This document shows, piece by piece, positions 4,763 through 5,872 of a DNA stretch of 5,872 bases. The notes beneath the pieces were generated by a model. That model had not been told where the DNA came from. It did no database searches and was given only the letters and a program-made list of their open reading frames with translations. This DNA is from Candidatus Bathyarchaeota archaeon (GTDB lineage: Archaea; Thermoproteota; Bathyarchaeia; TCS64), in the NCBI GenBank assembly GCA_030669135.1, contig DAOVEE010000119.1, forward strand, positions 1 through 5,872. The letters run 5' to 3'. Each line of letters starts with the position of its first letter. The first letter of the stretch is position 1. A program made the translations under genes and the position numbers.

Positions 4763-5791
4763 GTGAAGGCTCTAGTTAAATTCGCTTCAGGGTATGAAAA
4801 CATCGAGATAAGAGACGTCGATGAACCCATAGTCGACTCCAACGAGGTCTTGATCGAGGTCAAGGCCGCAGGGATATGTGGATCCGACGTGAAGCACTAT
4901 GAAGGCGTCACAAACATTCCGACTCCCGTCATCCTCGGCCACGAGTTCTCGGGCGATATCGTTGAAGTCGGGCCCGAGGTCAAGCACCGCGTCGAGGGAG
5001 AACGAGTCGTCTCTGAGACGAGTTACCGTACCTGCGGCGTCTGCGCGTACTGTTTGAGTGGGGATTACCACCTCTGCGCCCACCGAAGAGGCCTTGGGTC
5101 GAGGGCCGACGGGGTTTTCACTGAGCTGGTGGCGGTGCCGGGGAAGATAGTGCACAAGATCCCCGGCGAGATGAGTTACGAGGACGCCGCCTTGGTGCAG
5201 CCCTGCGCCGACATCTGTAACGCCGTGATCAGGAAGGCGGAGATCAGCCCCGGGGACCACGTTGTCGTGCTGGGCCCCGGCCCCATGGGGCTGCTCACCA
5301 CTCAGGTGGCTAAGGCATCAGGCGCCGGCGTGGTGACCCAGACGGGGCGCAAGGGGGTGAGGCTATCTATTGCATCCGAGGTTGGCGCGGATAACGTCAT
5401 CGCATTCGATGAAGAGGATGTTGTGCAGAAAGTACTGGGTTACACTGACGGCTTAGGGGCTGACGTGGTTTTCGAGGCCTCAGGCTCCGCCGACGCCTTA
5501 ACCTAGGCGCTCGACATCGCTAGGCGGAAGGGCCAGGTGATCCTCATCGCCAGCCCCCGTGATCCGGTGACGGTTGACTTCAGAAAAATCCTGGGAAAGC
5601 CGTTGACGTTGAAGGGCTCCATTATGAGTAAGTATGTAGACTATGAGCGGGCGATAAGGTTGATGTCGTCCGGGATGGTTAAAGCCGGGCCCATAGTAAC
5701 ACACAAGCTACCTTTGGAGGAATGGAAGAAAGCCTTCGACTTGATAAGGGTGGAGAAGACGGCCGGTAAGGTACTTTTCACTCCGAAGTAG
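4763..5791 (+). pseudogene. Zinc-dependent medium-chain alcohol dehydrogenase (MDR), interrupted by in-frame TAG
   Basis: The frame stays open and homologous on both sides of a TAG at codon 248 (5504-5506), giving 342 codons in all, normal for sorbitol/threonine-dehydrogenase-like MDR enzymes that oxidise alcohols with NAD(P). Visible motifs are the catalytic zinc ligands C39 (GICGSD) and H60-E61 (LGHEF), the structural zinc ligands C91, C94, C97 and C105, the Rossmann turn GPGPMG (171-176) and GADVVFEASG before the stop. After it come ALDIARRKGQVILIAS, the ITHKLPLEEW-like C-terminal strand region and the closing KAGKV-type motif. Gln146 stands where many relatives have the Glu of 'V-E-P'. 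R196 after the second strand may favour NADP. The start is GTG at 4763: an in-frame TAG lies nine codons upstream, and GGGTG (4751-4755) is a weak ribosome-binding site. As two pieces it gives 247 residues plus a C-terminal fragment that could restart at GTG 5537. Substrate unknown. Confidence 0.85.
5504..5506 (+). other. In-frame amber codon in the alcohol dehydrogenase gene
   Basis: The context is GCC TTA ACC TAG GCG CTC GAC. In MDR proteins the matching place is commonly Gln ('A-L-x-Q-A-L-D'), so one C-to-T change (CAG to TAG) explains it. The presumed ancestral ACCCAGGCG contains CCAGG with the mutated base as its inner C. The gene's own terminal stop is also TAG (5789-5791), followed four codons later by TAA (5804-5806) in the same frame. 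Confidence 0.8.
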
Positions 5792-5797
5792 TCTACC

Positions 5798-5804
5798 TTT
5801 TTTT
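5798..5804 (+). terminator. T7 terminator after the alcohol dehydrogenase gene
   Basis: Seven T begin 7 nt after the terminal TAG. This is the strongest oligo-T terminator in the window and marks the end of the ADH transcript. Its presence fits the gene being, or having recently been, an independent functional unit. Confidence 0.6.
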
Positions 5805-5841
5805 AATGACGCTTCGAGATCTCAAGTAGAGAATTTAGTCA

Positions 5842-5866
5842 TGATTAAACTTTTAATTATTTAAAC
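5842..5866. promoter_or_regulatory. AT-rich promoter-like segment at the right edge
   Basis: TTTTAATTATTTAA (5851-5864) within an almost G/C-free stretch contrasts with the GC-rich genes and looks like a TATA region. On the + strand it would serve a gene beyond the window. No coding sequence follows within view, so direction and use are unproven. Confidence 0.3.
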
Positions 5867-5872
5867 GGTAAA

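Noticed and set aside
1..5872. CRISPR array, insertion sequence, tRNA or defence genes
   Set aside because: No regularly spaced repeats, transposase motifs, terminal inverted repeats with target duplications, or cloverleaf-forming sequences were found. All sizeable genes are housekeeping or metabolic.

Overview
The window is archaeal. It encodes a TATA-binding protein (a two-repeat basal transcription factor absent from bacteria), a short single-chain SpeD-type S-adenosylmethionine decarboxylase, a tungstopterin aldehyde:ferredoxin oxidoreductase, and a stand-alone Lrp/AsnC ligand-binding (RAM) domain. Archaeal signals fit this: a TTTATAAG box centred 27 nt before an ATG with no Shine-Dalgarno (leaderless transcription), oligo-T tracts after stops, GTG and TTG starts, and Arg coded mainly by AGG/AGA. 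The lineage cannot be fixed from the sequence. An anaerobic or microaerophilic archaeon is likely because of the oxygen-sensitive AOR enzyme.

Layout, left to right. (1) Minus strand: the 5' part of a RAM-domain gene (runs off the left edge) lies just downstream of tbp (249-827). (2) A 341-bp divergent intergenic region (828-1168) holds the tbp ribosome-binding site, a strong hairpin at 1053-1086 with a competing alternative stem, and the speD promoter. (3) speD (1169-1507, +) converges on an aldehyde:ferredoxin oxidoreductase gene (1645-3509, -). Between them lies a nested inverted repeat (1519-1595). (4) A divergent spacer leads to a small class I methyltransferase (3687-4196, +), which converges on an 86-residue three-helix membrane protein (4244-4504, -). 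(5) After a 258-bp spacer comes a zinc-dependent medium-chain alcohol dehydrogenase (4763-5791, +), followed by a T7 terminator and an AT-rich, promoter-like right edge.

The genes do not form one pathway. They are mostly single-gene units in alternating orientation, so I see no defence system, mobile element or clear operon beyond the possible tbp-RAM pair. The most unusual feature is that both large oxidoreductases are interrupted. The AOR gene has a frameshift at a TATATAT tract (2087-2093), which detaches the C-terminal part carrying the fourth Fe-S ligand. The alcohol dehydrogenase has an in-frame TAG (5504-5506) where the family usually has Gln, with intact homologous sequence on both sides. 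Each can be explained by decay, an assembly error or recoding. The flanking sequence is so well preserved that the lesions are either very recent, artefactual or bypassed.
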